DNA of 64,000 bases from Dendrobium chrysotoxum. Its lineage: Eukaryota > Streptophyta > Magnoliopsida > Asparagales > Orchidaceae. This document shows positions 21,851-34,239 of the stretch, piece by piece. A model generated the notes under the pieces. It saw only the letters and a list, made by a program, of their open reading frames with translations, was not told the DNA's origin and did not search any database. Every line of letters starts with the position of its first letter. Positions within the stretch are counted from its first letter, which is position 1. The stretch covers positions 94,462,433-94,526,432 of the forward strand of contig CM034305.1 in the NCBI GenBank assembly GCA_019925795.1. Direction: 5' to 3'. A program made the position numbers and the translations under genes.

Positions 21851-22881
21851 CCTTAAAAGGGGGAGATGCTGGGAGGCTGCCAAAATGCACAGTGATAGAG
21901 GATCTGACTTGAATAGTTGACAAAAGACTTAAATTGGAACATAAAGCAGGGGACCAAAAAAAATACTTATGAACTTGACTTGAACACATACAGGGAATTG
22001 AAATTAATATCACCATAAAAATCTAACTTACAAAATGATGAAAATCAAGTGCAAATACGCAAGTAGGGGACTCGTGGTGAATAAGTCTTTAATGCTTACA
22101 AATGATGAGTGATGAAATCTAGTTGACTTGCAGCATTCAAATAATTACAAGCAAACATCAGTAAATAATCAAGAGTTTGATAGACAAAATTCTAAACGCC
22201 ACTCGCTTGCAAGAAAACCCCAACAAATAACAATTATCCGTGAACACTAACAAAGAGGACTTGTAGTGAATAGAATTATGCACCGACAAGAAAGAACATG
22301 AATCTACTATACATACAATGGTTCACTTACAAGCAGTTACAGAAAGCTTGTGAATAATCATGGATAACTGTAAATGACAATGAAGATTAATGAACCTGTA
22401 GCATTTGAACCATTGCAAGCAAATACATCTTGCAATAGAGGAGCTCCGTCAAGACATACACGTTAATGAACTATGCATGAATGGAAGTGAGAAATAGGTA
22501 GAGATATGCTCATAAGTGAAGCATAGACAATGTAAGATGAATAACATACAATAGACACAACAACTTGTTAAATGGTGTGTATTTAGGAAATTCAAAATAA
22601 AATGCAGCTTGCATATGATCAATACCACTTAGTTGCAAATGGGCATAGTAATATGCCTGTAGATGACATACCCTGTATAAATATACTAATGTAGCATATG
22701 ATAAATGTTAACGTCTGCTAATGGCGAAAGGGGATGTGTCGTATGCATAACAATACACCTGCTAGTGATGATCAACAAATAGAAAAAAACATGTCACTAG
22801 GATAATAGATCTTCTGTAAACATAGATGCACTTACGACGGGCTATCTACGAGCAGATGTATAAGTTCCCTGCAAGTGAAGG
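21851..22881. repeat. Degenerate repeat region (acttacaagca words)
   Basis: Loosely periodic sequence with recurring tacaagca, ggggactcgtggtgaata and gacttgcag words. Matches 43650-44672. It looks like decayed tandem repeats of a retroelement interior. No gene seen. Confidence 0.5.
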
Positions 22882-23500
22882 AATACAAAAATATTCTTAT
22901 TTTTTGGCAACAAAAATATAAATTTGATCAGAAAAATTTTAAAAATATAAAATTATTAAAATAAAAAATAGAAAAATAATTTCTTATCTTGAAACAAACA
23001 AATCTCCAAATAGGACCAAGTGGTGAAAATTGCTAAGGCTGTCAAATCCCAAATTTTTTTCTCTCTCCTCTATTTTCTCTCTAAATCTTTTTTTTCCTTC
23101 TTTAGCTTGTAGCAAAGGAATGGAAAAGTTATTAATGGATTTAGATTTTGTGATAAAATAATAATATAAGATTAATATAATTATATAATTTAATTATTTT
23201 TTTAGCATAAAATAAATATAAATTCTTTTTGGGCTTTAAAAATTATTGAAAAATATTAATAAAATAACTCATTTTATTTAAAATTTTTGGTGAAATTGGT
23301 TTGTAAATAGGATACCCTATGGTCCCAAAATTCTCACTTGCACTGACAAGTGTCAATTTCTTTATAATTTGAACCATTGCTAAAAAATTAATATAATTAA
23401 ACCATCATAATATTTATCTTGTGGTGAAGATGATTTGTGATTTAGACTTATAATGACTCCTAAAAATATTTATTTAACTAGTTTAAAATACGGGCTATTA
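22882..23500 (-). repeat. LTR-like terminal piece, copy in unit 2
   Basis: Matches 9573-10191, ending in tacgggctattacac. No gene seen. Confidence 0.5.
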
Positions 23501-23504
23501 CACG

Positions 23505-23884
23505 TTTGACCATCATCGTCTAACTATGGTCCCTTCGACTACCATAGCCCGACTAGGTCCTTTTGACCTCCGTCGCCCACAAACTATGGCCCCTTCATCC
23601 ATAGTCGTCTGATTACGATCCTTCCGAGCACTATCGCCCGTCAACTAATGTTCTTTCGACCACCGTCACCCACTGACTATGCTCCCTCCAACCATAATTT
23701 TCTGAGTATGGTCCTTCTAACCTTTATCTTTGCTTGAATATAGTTCTTCTGGCATCCATCGCCCATTAACTATGGTCCCTATGACCACTGTCTCCCATTT
23801 ATGGTCCTTCCGACCACTGTCTCCCACAGACTATGGTCCCTCCGACCACCATCGTCTGACTACGATCCTTTCAACCACCCTCCT
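23505..23884. repeat. Degenerate ~32-bp satellite, left part in unit 2
   Basis: Same satellite as 10192-10470, with more units. The word ctatggtccctatgacc occurs here and again near 30658, suggesting one array later split by inserted DNA. Confidence 0.7.
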
Positions 23885-24865
23885 CTGTGGGTCTCCGAAA
23901 GGATTCTACTTGTGGGGAATAGAATGTAAAGGGTACGACCGCACTATCTCGTAGGACAAAACGATCGTAGGCCTTTACACTCTACCCAAGCAGGCCAATG
24001 AAAGAGCAGATGGAGTCATACATACGATTAGCCATAGAGGATAGCGGCTTTCGCCTATACGCCTCGATGGATAATAATATATATGACTCGAAATATCACG
24101 AGATTTCCCCCATTCGATACATCAGCTTGAATGAGGTTTATTTGATGTGGGGATCAGTCTCCCACGGGCGCAAGCCCCCGTGGTTAATTACATCTTAGAC
24201 CTTGGCCTAAGAAAACTCTCGATTAAGGATGACGTATTATTCTCTTCTTAATTTGGTGCGCAGAAAAAGTTCCTAAGTTCTATTCCAAAAGTGATAAACT
24301 CTTCTCCTTATCTTTAGTGGTGATTAAATATTTTTAAATGCATAAAGATGTGATTAAAGTTTTGAGTTTAAAAGATCAAAAGAAATCAGATTACTATCCT
24401 AAGAGAAATGACAAACTCAGAATTCATCAAAGATGAAAGGAAACACACTGAGGGGTGTACAATCTGGGCTTATGCTTGCCTGGAGTGAGCTGCCAGCTAA
24501 CATCCTAAACACAATCAATCGCCCTACATGTATGTAAGATGAGGAGGCTCTATCCTAAGGAATCAAGGATTTTTAGTTCAGAGATTTAAATCAGGGATTC
24601 TATAATATGCAACAGAATATACCTAACGTTGTGTATGATGCATGAGACAGATGCATAAATAAAAGTATTCTAAAGACTACTGAAAGATAATGTGACATTT
24701 TCATTTAAATAATGCTAATGCAATGCATGTATGTATGCGGAGTGCACCGTGGAGTAAAGTGTATAAAACAATGAATGCATGACATTCAGAGTACAGGAAA
24801 TAAATAAATAAACACACCAAGGAAACCCTCCAGGCGAGATATCCTCATCACATCACAGTAGAAAA

Positions 24866-25445
24866 TCATCCTAACGGTGCCCACTTCGTGTGGGAAAACA
24901 ACGATGGCCATGGCACAAGTAGGTGGCCTACACTACAGGCCTAAATGACCCTAATGGTCTCTAAGGCTCATAGAAGGTTGGGGGGGTATCATACCCAAAA
25001 CTGAGAGAAAATGGAACATCCTAGCAGTGCCCACTTCGTGTGGGAAAACAACGATGCATATAGCATAAATAGGTAGGCCTACACTACAGGCCTAAGGTGA
25101 CCAGAAGGGTCTCTAGGGCTCACAGAAGGGGGGGGGGGGGCAAGCTTTGGCCTATAGGGCCCAAGCTTCGTTAGTGCTCTAACCTATGGCCAACTACCTA
25201 AACATGCTAGAATATATATTAAACTAAAAGCTAATAACAAGATGTGTGTGATGTGTAGCAATTTCGGTATGTAATTAGAAATTTTCTTTACAAGTTGTAG
25301 AGATTATACCTGACCGTGGCGCGGCCACTTAAGAATTCCAAGCAAGCAGATTATCCACTAATTATCAACCCCGCAAGATTGTGGCGCAGCCACTTAAGAG
25401 CTTTAAGCTAGTAATTTATTCACTGATTCTTGATCATGCCTGACC
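24866..25445. repeat. Two short tandem duplications
   Basis: A ~150-bp unit containing gtgcccacttcgtgtggga and cctacactacaggcctaa occurs twice (24866-25010, 25020-25127). A ~60-bp unit containing gtggcgc(g/a)gccacttaaga occurs twice (25316-25380, 25381-25445). A run of about 13 G lies near 25128-25140. Confidence 0.75.
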
Positions 25446-25599
25446 CAATGTACCTCGCAAGACAAAATGAAAGGAAAATACACAAATAAGCGTAGATGCC
25501 ATTCAAAAAATAAATGCAGGTAAATAAAAATGTGACTAACAGATGTTATTGCTAAAACACAAAATAATGCAGGAGTTCTCTAACTTAGCAAGAGTAATT

Positions 25600-26110
25600 G
25601 GCATCAAATAATAAAACACAAAACATCGGCCTAACCTAGGACTAGAAGTCGTGTCCTAACAAACAAGCCTAGGTGTGTGTAACAGGCTGTGTAGTTTTGG
25701 GTATGTCCTATGTATGATGATTAAGCTAAAGTTGTTTGTAATTTGATTTGTTGAAGGTTAAGGGGAAACTTTAGTTTAAGTATAAGTATTAATGTTTTAG
25801 GATTAATTTTAAAGATTTTATTTTAGTGTTTGATTGATTACTACCTTTGTTGCTCACCGAGGCCGTGAGGTTTATTTCACCCTCCTTGGGGCTAACTTAA
25901 TAGCCTCGTAGGCCTGGGTTACCCAGTAGTAACCAATTTTGTTGAGTTATTTTTAGTTTGTTATAAATTAAAAGAAAGTTAGATTAAGTAATCTATTATT
26001 GGTTAAGAGAGATTTTGTTGGTTGATTATTAATGGATTAAGGCACAACAAACCTAGAAAAATGTGTCACTAAGTTTATGCTTTGGTGTCTCTATCCTATA
26101 AGGAGCATGC
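25600..26110 (+). repeat. AT-rich repeat family member 1
   Basis: Contains caggctgtgtag with tatgtccta, and gaggccgtgaggtttatttc with ggggctaacttaatagcctc. The same words occur at 47815-47930 (+) and, reverse-complemented, at 59335-59650. Probably part of a retroelement. No gene seen. Confidence 0.6.
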
Positions 26111-26579
26111 ACCCTAAGTCTATGTTATCTAAGACTCGATTCTTAATTTTTGTCCTTAGGTGTCACTAGTGTTATAGGGGACAAAAGGAAGTTCTTTTCT
26201 AACCCTTTGGACATTCGTACATATATCAATAAATTTAGAAATCTATAAATAAAATAAGATAATAAGTAGAATAATAGTAGAGATAAGGGAAGCAAAGAGA
26301 AAGGCGATAAAATGTCAAAAGGGATGAATGAAAATCAAGAATAATAAAAGGAATGTAGGCATTTTATTATTGGGCATACCTCTTTGAAGTCAAGTATGCC
26401 TCTAAAACGACCCTCACCCATATTCGATATAATACGAATAGAGAAGAAGGTGTTTTGGCGCCCTTTGCTATTCCCACGTTCCAAAAATAAGCACTCAAAC
26501 GACTCAATGACTCAAACTATATCCTATACGAAACCCAAAGTGGCGAAGGGGAAAACAAGCTCCCAAAACTAAAACATAA

Positions 26580-29330
26580 ACAAGCAACTTTCATTTCACA
26601 TTCAACCCAAGCTCAACTTTAGAAATAAATACTAACAAGAGAGGGGCAATTCATATACTAAATATCACTTCATTCTAAAAAAGAAAAGACATTAAAGAGC
26701 CCTCAGAAATATCACTTTATCCCAAAAAGGACTTAAAGAATCTCCAACACAAAACCATTCATGAAAGAAAATAACTTCAATCCCAAAGTAACAATTGTAA
26801 AACTTCATAAACAAAGTGACCCAAATTCTCTTCATAAGAAATCCATAAAAAGTCTTTTCTGACACAAAACAATTGAGTGCTTTAATTTTGGTGTGGGGTA
26901 TATCCATAAAGCTTTCCAACAAGAAAGTTTTATAAAACCTCTCATTGTAAAGCATTCAAGAAACTTATCATAAAGCTTTTCAACGCAAAGTAAATCTAAA
27001 GCCAAACATAACTCCTCTTAACACAAAACCTTCTCTAAAATTCATGAGAAACATTACATACTACATATAAACAGGCAATGCAACTTTCCTCTCTAACTAC
27101 TATATAAAACCACACAAGTCACCTTATATTCACCTTCATCACAATGAATTATTAATGCATAAAATCAGTTCTTGCAAATACTTCTAAGTCCTCCTCCAAA
27201 ATACTTATGAAATTCACCAAAAAAGAAGGTCAATAGCATCATCGCACCAAATCCATAATAGCAACTTTTATATAAAAGATAATCCCAATGAATACTTTCC
27301 AACACATAATCAAAATGGATACTTTTTATCATACAACACTCCATAAAACCTTCCCACCATAAGACAATTTATGAGGTTTTCCAACATAGAGAAAGTTATG
27401 AAATTTTCCAATATGAGGAGAATCATAAGAGCTTTTCAACATAAAATCACTCATAAGGCTTTCCAACAACTTCTAAAGTTTACTAACAAGTTTCCAACAT
27501 TCACAAAAATACTCCAAGTAAATGCTCACTTTTTTTTGAATATGAAGAGACACTTCTACCAATATAAAATAATATCATACTTGGATCTATGCAAAGTTTC
27601 ATATTTAAAGCACATGATCATTCTCCAATACCTCTCTAAAATGCCCTATGAGAAAACTTATAAATGCTTACAAGTGAACAAAGGAAGTATATGATTGCTC
27701 TCCAACAAACTCTCCAATCCCCACATTATATGTCATCTGATATTAAAGAAAGCTTGTAATCCAAATCCACAATCTTGCTTTTGTGCCCAAACATACAATA
27801 TTTTGTCAAAAAGGAAATCAAAATCAATCTCATGTCGTTGTCAAGAAAAGAAAGAAAGATGACTTGATGCCATATTTTTTTTTAAAGTTCAAGAGGTGTC
27901 TCAATGTAATTGCCGACATTATCTTTTATATAAAGCTCAAGCAAGTGCAGAATAATCCAAATTCAAGAGAGCATAGAGATGTTTTATCACCCATTAATTT
28001 TATAACTAAGCATGCTTTCAAAGATGAGAGTTACACAACTATGAAACTCATAACTCATGGTTGCTCTCCAACACAAAACACTCCATTGGACATGCTTTCC
28101 TTTAACTAAGTAAGCCTCCGACTAGCGATGTATCATGGAAGTACATGAACACTTCGCCAAATGCTATTTGAAGATTATGATATCATTTTCTGAGATGAAC
28201 AGTCAACATAACATAGAGTAAATGAGATTCATTCATGCTAATAAGATGAGTTTTCACAACAAAATTCATGGATCTTATTTAAATTTGTCACATATCATGC
28301 CAACAACATCATTTCAATTCTTCATCATTTTTTTTAGACATCACATGAATCACATGGCAGGCACTCAAGTTACATTTTCTCCCCTACACATTGCATCCAC
28401 AACACGGCATTTTATCCATTCATCCAAAGTAGCCACGAAGTGAATTAGCTAGAATAGCAAATGGCCAACACTTTCGATGTAAACGAAACCCCATCAAGAT
28501 CTATAAGAGAAAAAGGAAGATAAAGAAATTATGCTCCCTCGGGACCAATAGAGTTTATAAATAAATGATGACTAAACAAACTTTTAAAGAAGAGAGGCCC
28601 ATCACCCTAAGCAACAACGTTCCATCAAGGCAACTATGCATTGTGATCATTAATATCCACCACCAACAAAAGTTTAAGAAGAAAACTCCGACAAGTTTTA
28701 TCATGAATAACCAGAGATCGATACATTGTGATGAAACCAACTTCGCTTGTAACATGAAACTATCATAGAATCTAATATGAGCTGACTTGTGTGCATGCCT
28801 TATTCGTATAAGAATGAATTTCAACTCATAAGGGAGACTTCACTCATGAGTTCCCTCTTTTTTTTTTTAACAAAGCTTACAATATCAACACATAAAATGA
28901 AATCACATACTTATTCAACAAACAAAGATTTTTTTTAGATAGACTCCATTCGAATATCAGTATTTCACAAAAGGAGAAATGAGAGCTACTGTTAACCCAA
29001 ACGTTGAAGTAACTTTTCTAAAACCTTTGATCTATGGAATCATAAAACAAAGATACAACGAAATCCACTAACGCATTGCTCTTCCTTGTTCATGGGGAGG
29101 CTTTGCAAAGAACAACATCTCAAAACACAAGCATGAATTAGGCATCATATAAGAATCCAGAAGATCATTTCTTCAAGTAGATTACAATGGAGAATGACAT
29201 CAGAGACCCGCACTAATCCAAATAACACAGCAGTAATAATATGACCATTAAAAAAAACATCAGAGAGCTAGATCTCATTGCATAGCAATCCATTTGCAAA
29301 GGAAAACACAGATTTTTTTTTTCATATTCT
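26580..29330. repeat. Degenerate tandem repeats (cataaagctttccaacacaa words)
   Basis: Long AT-rich stretch with recurring, strongly diverged words such as cataaggctttccaaca and tccaacacaaaa. ORFs of 60-110 aa are repeat translations without recognisable domains. No gene seen. Confidence 0.5.
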
Positions 29331-29499
29331 TCTAAATATCATCTAGCAAAATGTTCATCAAAGAATAAGGTAAGATTAATTGAAATGACGCTTTAGAAGA
29401 AGAGGTGGAGTGGAGAAAGAGTATGGGAAAGAGGGAGGAAGCATATACCTGCTATTATGAAAAGGTTGGTCGGTTAGGGCAAGTTGATAGAGCAGCTTT

Positions 29500-30000
29500 G
29501 GCTTCGTGTGGCTTGAGACTGAGTCGTGCGAACCAAATGAGGTCGGAGAGGGAGAGAGGGAGAGGTCGCGAGAGTGGGTGAGGGCCTGTACGTAAGAGGA
29601 CCTCGCGTGTGAGATCTGGTCGGAGCTAAGAATCCACAGCGGCTAAGGATTGGGCTGGGTCCGTTTGGGTTTCTTGTCTTAGGCTGAGTATGCGAACAAA
29701 CCAGAGAGACAAGGTGGAAGAAAGGGCTTGGGGCTCCTGTAGTGTGCGAACCACAGAGAAGGGAAGGGAGTGAGGTCCGAAAATCAGGAGGAGAGCTGGG
29801 AGGAGTTCTCGACGTTGTCCTGCGAACAGAGCAGAGAAGGAGGCCGAATGGGGAGGTCTTTGCGCTTGATGGACCGAGAGAGCTAGGGTAAGGGGATCTC
29901 TGAATGGAGTTTGCGAACAGGCCGGACGTCGGCTGAGACGTGCGAACTGGAAGCGACCGAGAGAGGGGAGAACCTCGCCTGGAGTCGTGCCCGAGAGAGA
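29500..30000. repeat. GC-rich ~60-bp repeats with a tgcgaac core
   Basis: The word tgcgaac recurs near 29527, 29692, 29750, 29822, 29911 and 29941, each followed by purine-rich gagaga-type sequence. A 193-aa minus-strand ORF (29474-30055) covers the zone. It is serine-, proline- and arginine-rich and repeat-derived, so I do not call it a gene. Confidence 0.55.
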
Positions 30001-30485
30001 GCGAGAGTATGCCCACCCTGAGAGCCTGGAGAGAGTTGCGAGCCTTGGGGATCACCCTGCTGCCCCCGCCTTCTCGATCCCGCCTCTATACATTGAATAA
30101 GGCTCTGTTGAGCTGCTTCTGTAAATTAAGACCTGCACTCCTTCTAAAACAAGCGGATCACGCGACTGTGCTGACTGGTAATGGCAGATCAGGCTCTTTG
30201 ATTAAATCAGGATCGCTAAGTCTATTTCCCGATATGATATCAAATTCAAATTGATTTAAAAGTTGATTAATCTTTAATTGGAATTAAATTGAACCTATTT
30301 GGCTGAAATCAGGCTCAAATTGGACCTAATTTGACCAAACTTGGGTTAGCTCGGGCTCGACTCGACCAAATAAAATTAATGAAAATCAAACCTAAATTAA
30401 CACCAATTCGAGTTGGATCGAGCTCGATGAGGCACGATCAATTCGATTGAATGCGCTCAAGAAAAAAAAAAGATAAAAATGAGGT

Positions 30486-30770
30486 CAACATCCTCTATCA
30501 ACTATGGTCTTTCCAACCATCATTGCAAGCTGAATACAGTCCCTCCAACCATCGTTGCTCAACTACTGTCCTTTTGACCTCCATTGCTAGCCAACTATGG
30601 TCCCTCCAACTACTGTTAGCCGACTACTAATCGTTTGACCTCCATCGCCCAAGGATTATGGTCCCTATGACCACTGTCGCCTAACTACGGTCCTTCTGAC
30701 CAGCATTGCCCAACTACGATACTTCCAACCTTTGTTACTTACCGATGAAGGTTCCCTTCGACCTCTATAA
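30486..30770. repeat. Degenerate ~32-bp satellite, right part in unit 2
   Basis: Continues the array interrupted at 23884. From about 30678 (gcctaactacggtcctt) it aligns with unit 1 from 10401. Confidence 0.7.
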
Positions 30771-31169
30771 CCCAAATATAGTCTTTCTAACCCAATAAAT
30801 ATACCAACACTCTCTTGAGAACAGCTCTTATAACATTGGGTTCTTTTAGCCCCAATCATATAAAGTGTTATATATATATGATGTATATTTGCTATATTAA
30901 GCCAAAACCTTCCCTCGATGAAGGGAATTTTTTATAATTAATAACAAATAATAGTGGATTAATTAAAAATAGGTAAAACTCCATGGTTTTCTCCCCCTTT
31001 CAGGGGTTTCCATGTAAAAATTTTGGTCTCTTAAGAATGCTGCATCTCTCTCTCTCTCTATCATATCTATTTGTGTACTGGTTCTTTATATACGGCCAGG
31101 ATGTTAAGCACTCAATCTCTCTACCACAGTGAATTTTTCAGGACGTAACATATATATAACCGAGAAGAT
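30771..31169. other. Non-coding LTR-like sequence, unit 2
   Basis: Counterpart of 10471-10924. No gene seen. Confidence 0.4.
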
Positions 31170-31225
31170 TAATACTCCTCCTTTATTCTCTCAATCGTTT
31201 CTACAAATCACAATGATAGCTCCAT
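31170..31225 (-). pseudogene. Relic 5' end of a terpene synthase, unit 2
   Basis: Counterpart of 10925-10978, with its ATG at 31223-31225 preceded by CTAGTA as in the intact genes. Early stops, then loss of homology near 31170. Lies about 3 kb downstream of gene B. Confidence 0.75.
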
Positions 31226-32727
31226 TACTAGGTTTACCTATATTCTTCACCTCAACAAATATGAATATATTAAGTGTGAAGATGAATGCATGCTTACCTT
31301 TTTAGTTATAGATGTTAGTTCTGTGTGAAATCTGATTGTGATGATCAATTGGGTTGTATTGTTGCTACGGACCTCAACTTAGTTTGTCAAATTCCCGTGT
31401 GTGTGGGGGGGTTCGGGTGATTTGCACTATAAATTTTTTTCGTGTAATGCTCTGACGCTGTGTACCCGAGCACCCCTTCGCTGTGTACCCGAGCGCCCTA
31501 ATGCTGCATTGTTCGATGGACATTTTCTTGTGAAATCAACAGAGCAAAGTGCCGCAATGTTGCATTCTCGGTGCAGTGCTATCAATTAGACCAAGTGATA
31601 GAGGTTGAGCACCGTTGCTCTCCAATCTGGCATTGCAGCGCTTTGAGGCATACTAAACAGTTTTCTTAAGGGTGTCACCTTGGGTGTTACTTGAGTTTCT
31701 CTTTTGTTTTGAGTGTAAGAATGGTGTACGATTGATGAGAAGCGACGAGAGAGTGAGAGAGAAGAGAGATCTGTACTTATTTCTCCACACTTTGATAGTG
31801 AATTTTTGGTGTGGTGTTGTTCCTTGATTTTTCCCGATTTTAGATTTTTCCACATTAAATCTTGTTGTCCTTTATTTTCCGCTGCATTCTATTTTTTCTT
31901 ATTTATTTCATTGCGGTGTTTTACTTCTATCCCTAACAATAAATGCATTATAAGATAGAAATTTAATTCAAGAAATTTTTGTACTAAAAAACTATTTTAA
32001 AAATAGGAAAAAAAATAATCATAAACAAAGCCAAAGTTTAATTAAATACACTTTGCTTGTGATTAAATCATTCGTAAATGAATTGTTAACTTCAATTCAC
32101 GAGATTAAAATGCAAGGATGAACTAAGTGTAGTACGGCACATCACTAAATTGAAGACAAAAATGTAAATTTTTAGTAGTACTGCTAGACTGATATATACA
32201 AATATTACAAACAGAATATGATTATTATTTTTGCGTGGAAAGTAGTTTATGACTTAGACGATTTGCAATTGCACGTGGTCTGTTTTGTTTCCACTTTTTT
32301 CTCATGATGTAATAGATACAGTGATATTTCAGGTGAATTTTAGTGATGAATATTTTCAATTGTTGGAAATTTTACTGACTTTGTGATACGAGGACACGAG
32401 GCGAGCAAGAATGCTCGAGCGGCGAGCGTGATTGTGAGATGGGGATGTAGGACGGGGGATGCGAGTCGAACTTGAGTCAATTTTGGGTTAGCAGGTTGAC
32501 CTGAACACAACTTGATTTTTAAAACCGGTCGAGTATTAAGATCCGAATCCAACCCTAAAAGTAAATGACGAACCTCAAATATGGATGGAATCAAAAGGAA
32601 GATGGCCCTCATTCGATGGTGAGTGGCATAATGATTAATAACACATCTCAAGCACGCCAAGTAGATATATAGTCTTCCTATCCGTTCACACTCTTAAAGA
32701 CCATGAAAACAAATTAAACAGTGATTG
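31226..32727 (-). pseudogene. Relic terpene synthase promoter, unit 2
   Basis: More complete than in unit 1. It retains about 265 bp (about 32130-32395, with agtagtactgctaga) that match the gene B upstream region at 40030-40170. It gives the empty site for the gene B MITE: ctaaattgaagac here against ctaaattaa-MITE-taagac in gene B. Confidence 0.7.
31313..32022 (+). mobile_element. LTR-like insertion in the relic promoter, unit 2
   Basis: Counterpart of 11066-11745, starting tgttagttctgtgtg. Same insertion point. Confidence 0.5.
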
Positions 32728-32800
32728 ATATGCAATAGAAAATTGAAATTTAGTTTCGAAAGCTATTTAAACTTTTGCTTTTTACTCTGGCAAGAGATTA

Positions 32801-32891
32801 GGCTTTGTTTGGGATAATTTTTCTGAACTATAATTTTTTTTAGTAAAAAATTACTTTAGAAAGTAGTAAGAAAGCTATCTCAAATAAAGCC
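32801..32891. mobile_element. Tourist-like MITE, unit 2
   Basis: Same element as 12274-12364, ends GGCTTTGTTTGGGATA and its imperfect complement. Lies inside the identical tract. Confidence 0.65.
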
Positions 32892-34239
32892 TAAATCTAA
32901 CAACCCTTATTTGAATAAAATTTAAGCTATTTACTTGATTTTCTGGTACTTGAATTAATCCTGCTTTTAATTACATTTACGAATTTCAGAATTTTTTTGT
33001 TTTTATTTTGGGTCATAAAAAGATGAGTATAATATTTGATTAATTCATAAATTTATTTATTAGGATTATGAGAAATAATCATAAATCAAGGACCAAAGAA
33101 TCAATCCTAATTAAATTTAAATTAGAATATTCTTAAATGGTTTGTTTTTTCAGATTTGATTCCAAAAGCTATGCAACTAATTTCTTCTATAGGAAAATAA
33201 TTTTAGTTGTAATCATCTGCTCCAAATTGGCTGTCGGGCTTAGATGGGTTCCGATAGTGACGCATGGCTAATATTTATTAGTCAAAAAGGTACACAATAA
33301 AATACCATGTCTACTCAATCAATATAAATTAAATGATTGGGATTGCCTCATTTTTCACATTTTTGGTTGGGAGTTTTAAGATTTTTTTAGACCGATTTTC
33401 TACTATTTTCTAAGTAATTTTTTAGAATAAAATTTTTATACTAAAATGCTGCTTTAGAAAGCAGAATAATAATTGTGTTACGTATGAGAATATATACATA
33501 TGAGTATCCATAATTCTTGTAGAAAAGAATAGAAATTCAACCGCAAAAATTTATAAAAGAACATATTTTTACACCTGATGTTAGTCATCCATCACCGAAC
33601 AATGATTGTGGCCATTTATGTGCTCACTATCATCGAACTTATGATGATCTTTTATTGATAGTCATTTGAGATATTATGATTGCTCACCATATAGAATTAC
33701 ATGAGTAAATATTGCAGTCTCTCTTATCTTAGAAATATGGCGTCCTCCATGTGTGAGCAAATATTTATTAATATAAAAGATTTGGCTAAAATTATATTAT
33801 GTCTATCTTCTTCTCTCATGCAGCTTCTCTATTAGATTGTGATCTTTTAACGTACAAATGTATTTATTTTTTTAGTTGTTTCACATCATGAGGTATATGT
33901 AGCAAAGAACCTTCGAATAAAAATCACTCATAGTGTTTTTTTTTTGGACATTTGAACCAATTATGACAAACTCATACAAACATTACATATTCAAGCTTCA
34001 AACTCAAGACTTTTTTGTTGGTAGCTAAAGCTCCCGACCAATACATTAAGATGACCTACAGAATCACTCAAAAAGTTGAAATCCAATACATTATAAAACT
34101 CGTGACCTCTTTCACTGACTCGAGCTTCAAGATCTTCTCTAGTAGCTACTAATTTCAAAGCATACTTTTGTTGATAGTGCCAAACTATCTGGCTTATTTC
34201 TCCCTTCACTTACTCAAGCTTTATGGTCTGCTTCCATAG

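Larger units (their letters stand above)
9573..22883. repeat. Segmental duplication, unit 1
   Basis: This block is repeated as 22882-44672. Matching parts appear in the same order: 9573-10400 with 22882-23720, 10401-12079 with about 30678-32606, 12080-16597 with 32607-37124, and 16598-22883 with 37125-44672. At 22881-22884 the end of unit 1 (gcaagtgaagg) is joined straight to the start of unit 2 (aatacaaaaatattc), which is the tandem duplication junction. The unit carries terpene synthase gene A. Confidence 0.9.
23885..30485. mobile_element. Repeat block inserted in the unit 2 satellite
   Basis: About 6.6 kb absent from unit 1 and flanked by satellite on both sides. It contains short tandem duplications, a member of an AT-rich repeat family (25600-26110), degenerate repeats and a GC-rich ~60-bp repeat zone. 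I find no reverse transcriptase or transposase. Likely one or more decayed non-autonomous LTR elements; exact ends and target duplications not resolved. Confidence 0.55.

Noticed and set aside
29474..30055. 193-aa minus-strand ORF, the longest in the window
   Set aside because: Low-complexity S/P/R-rich translation of a GC-rich repeat zone with a tgcgaac core; no start context or domain.
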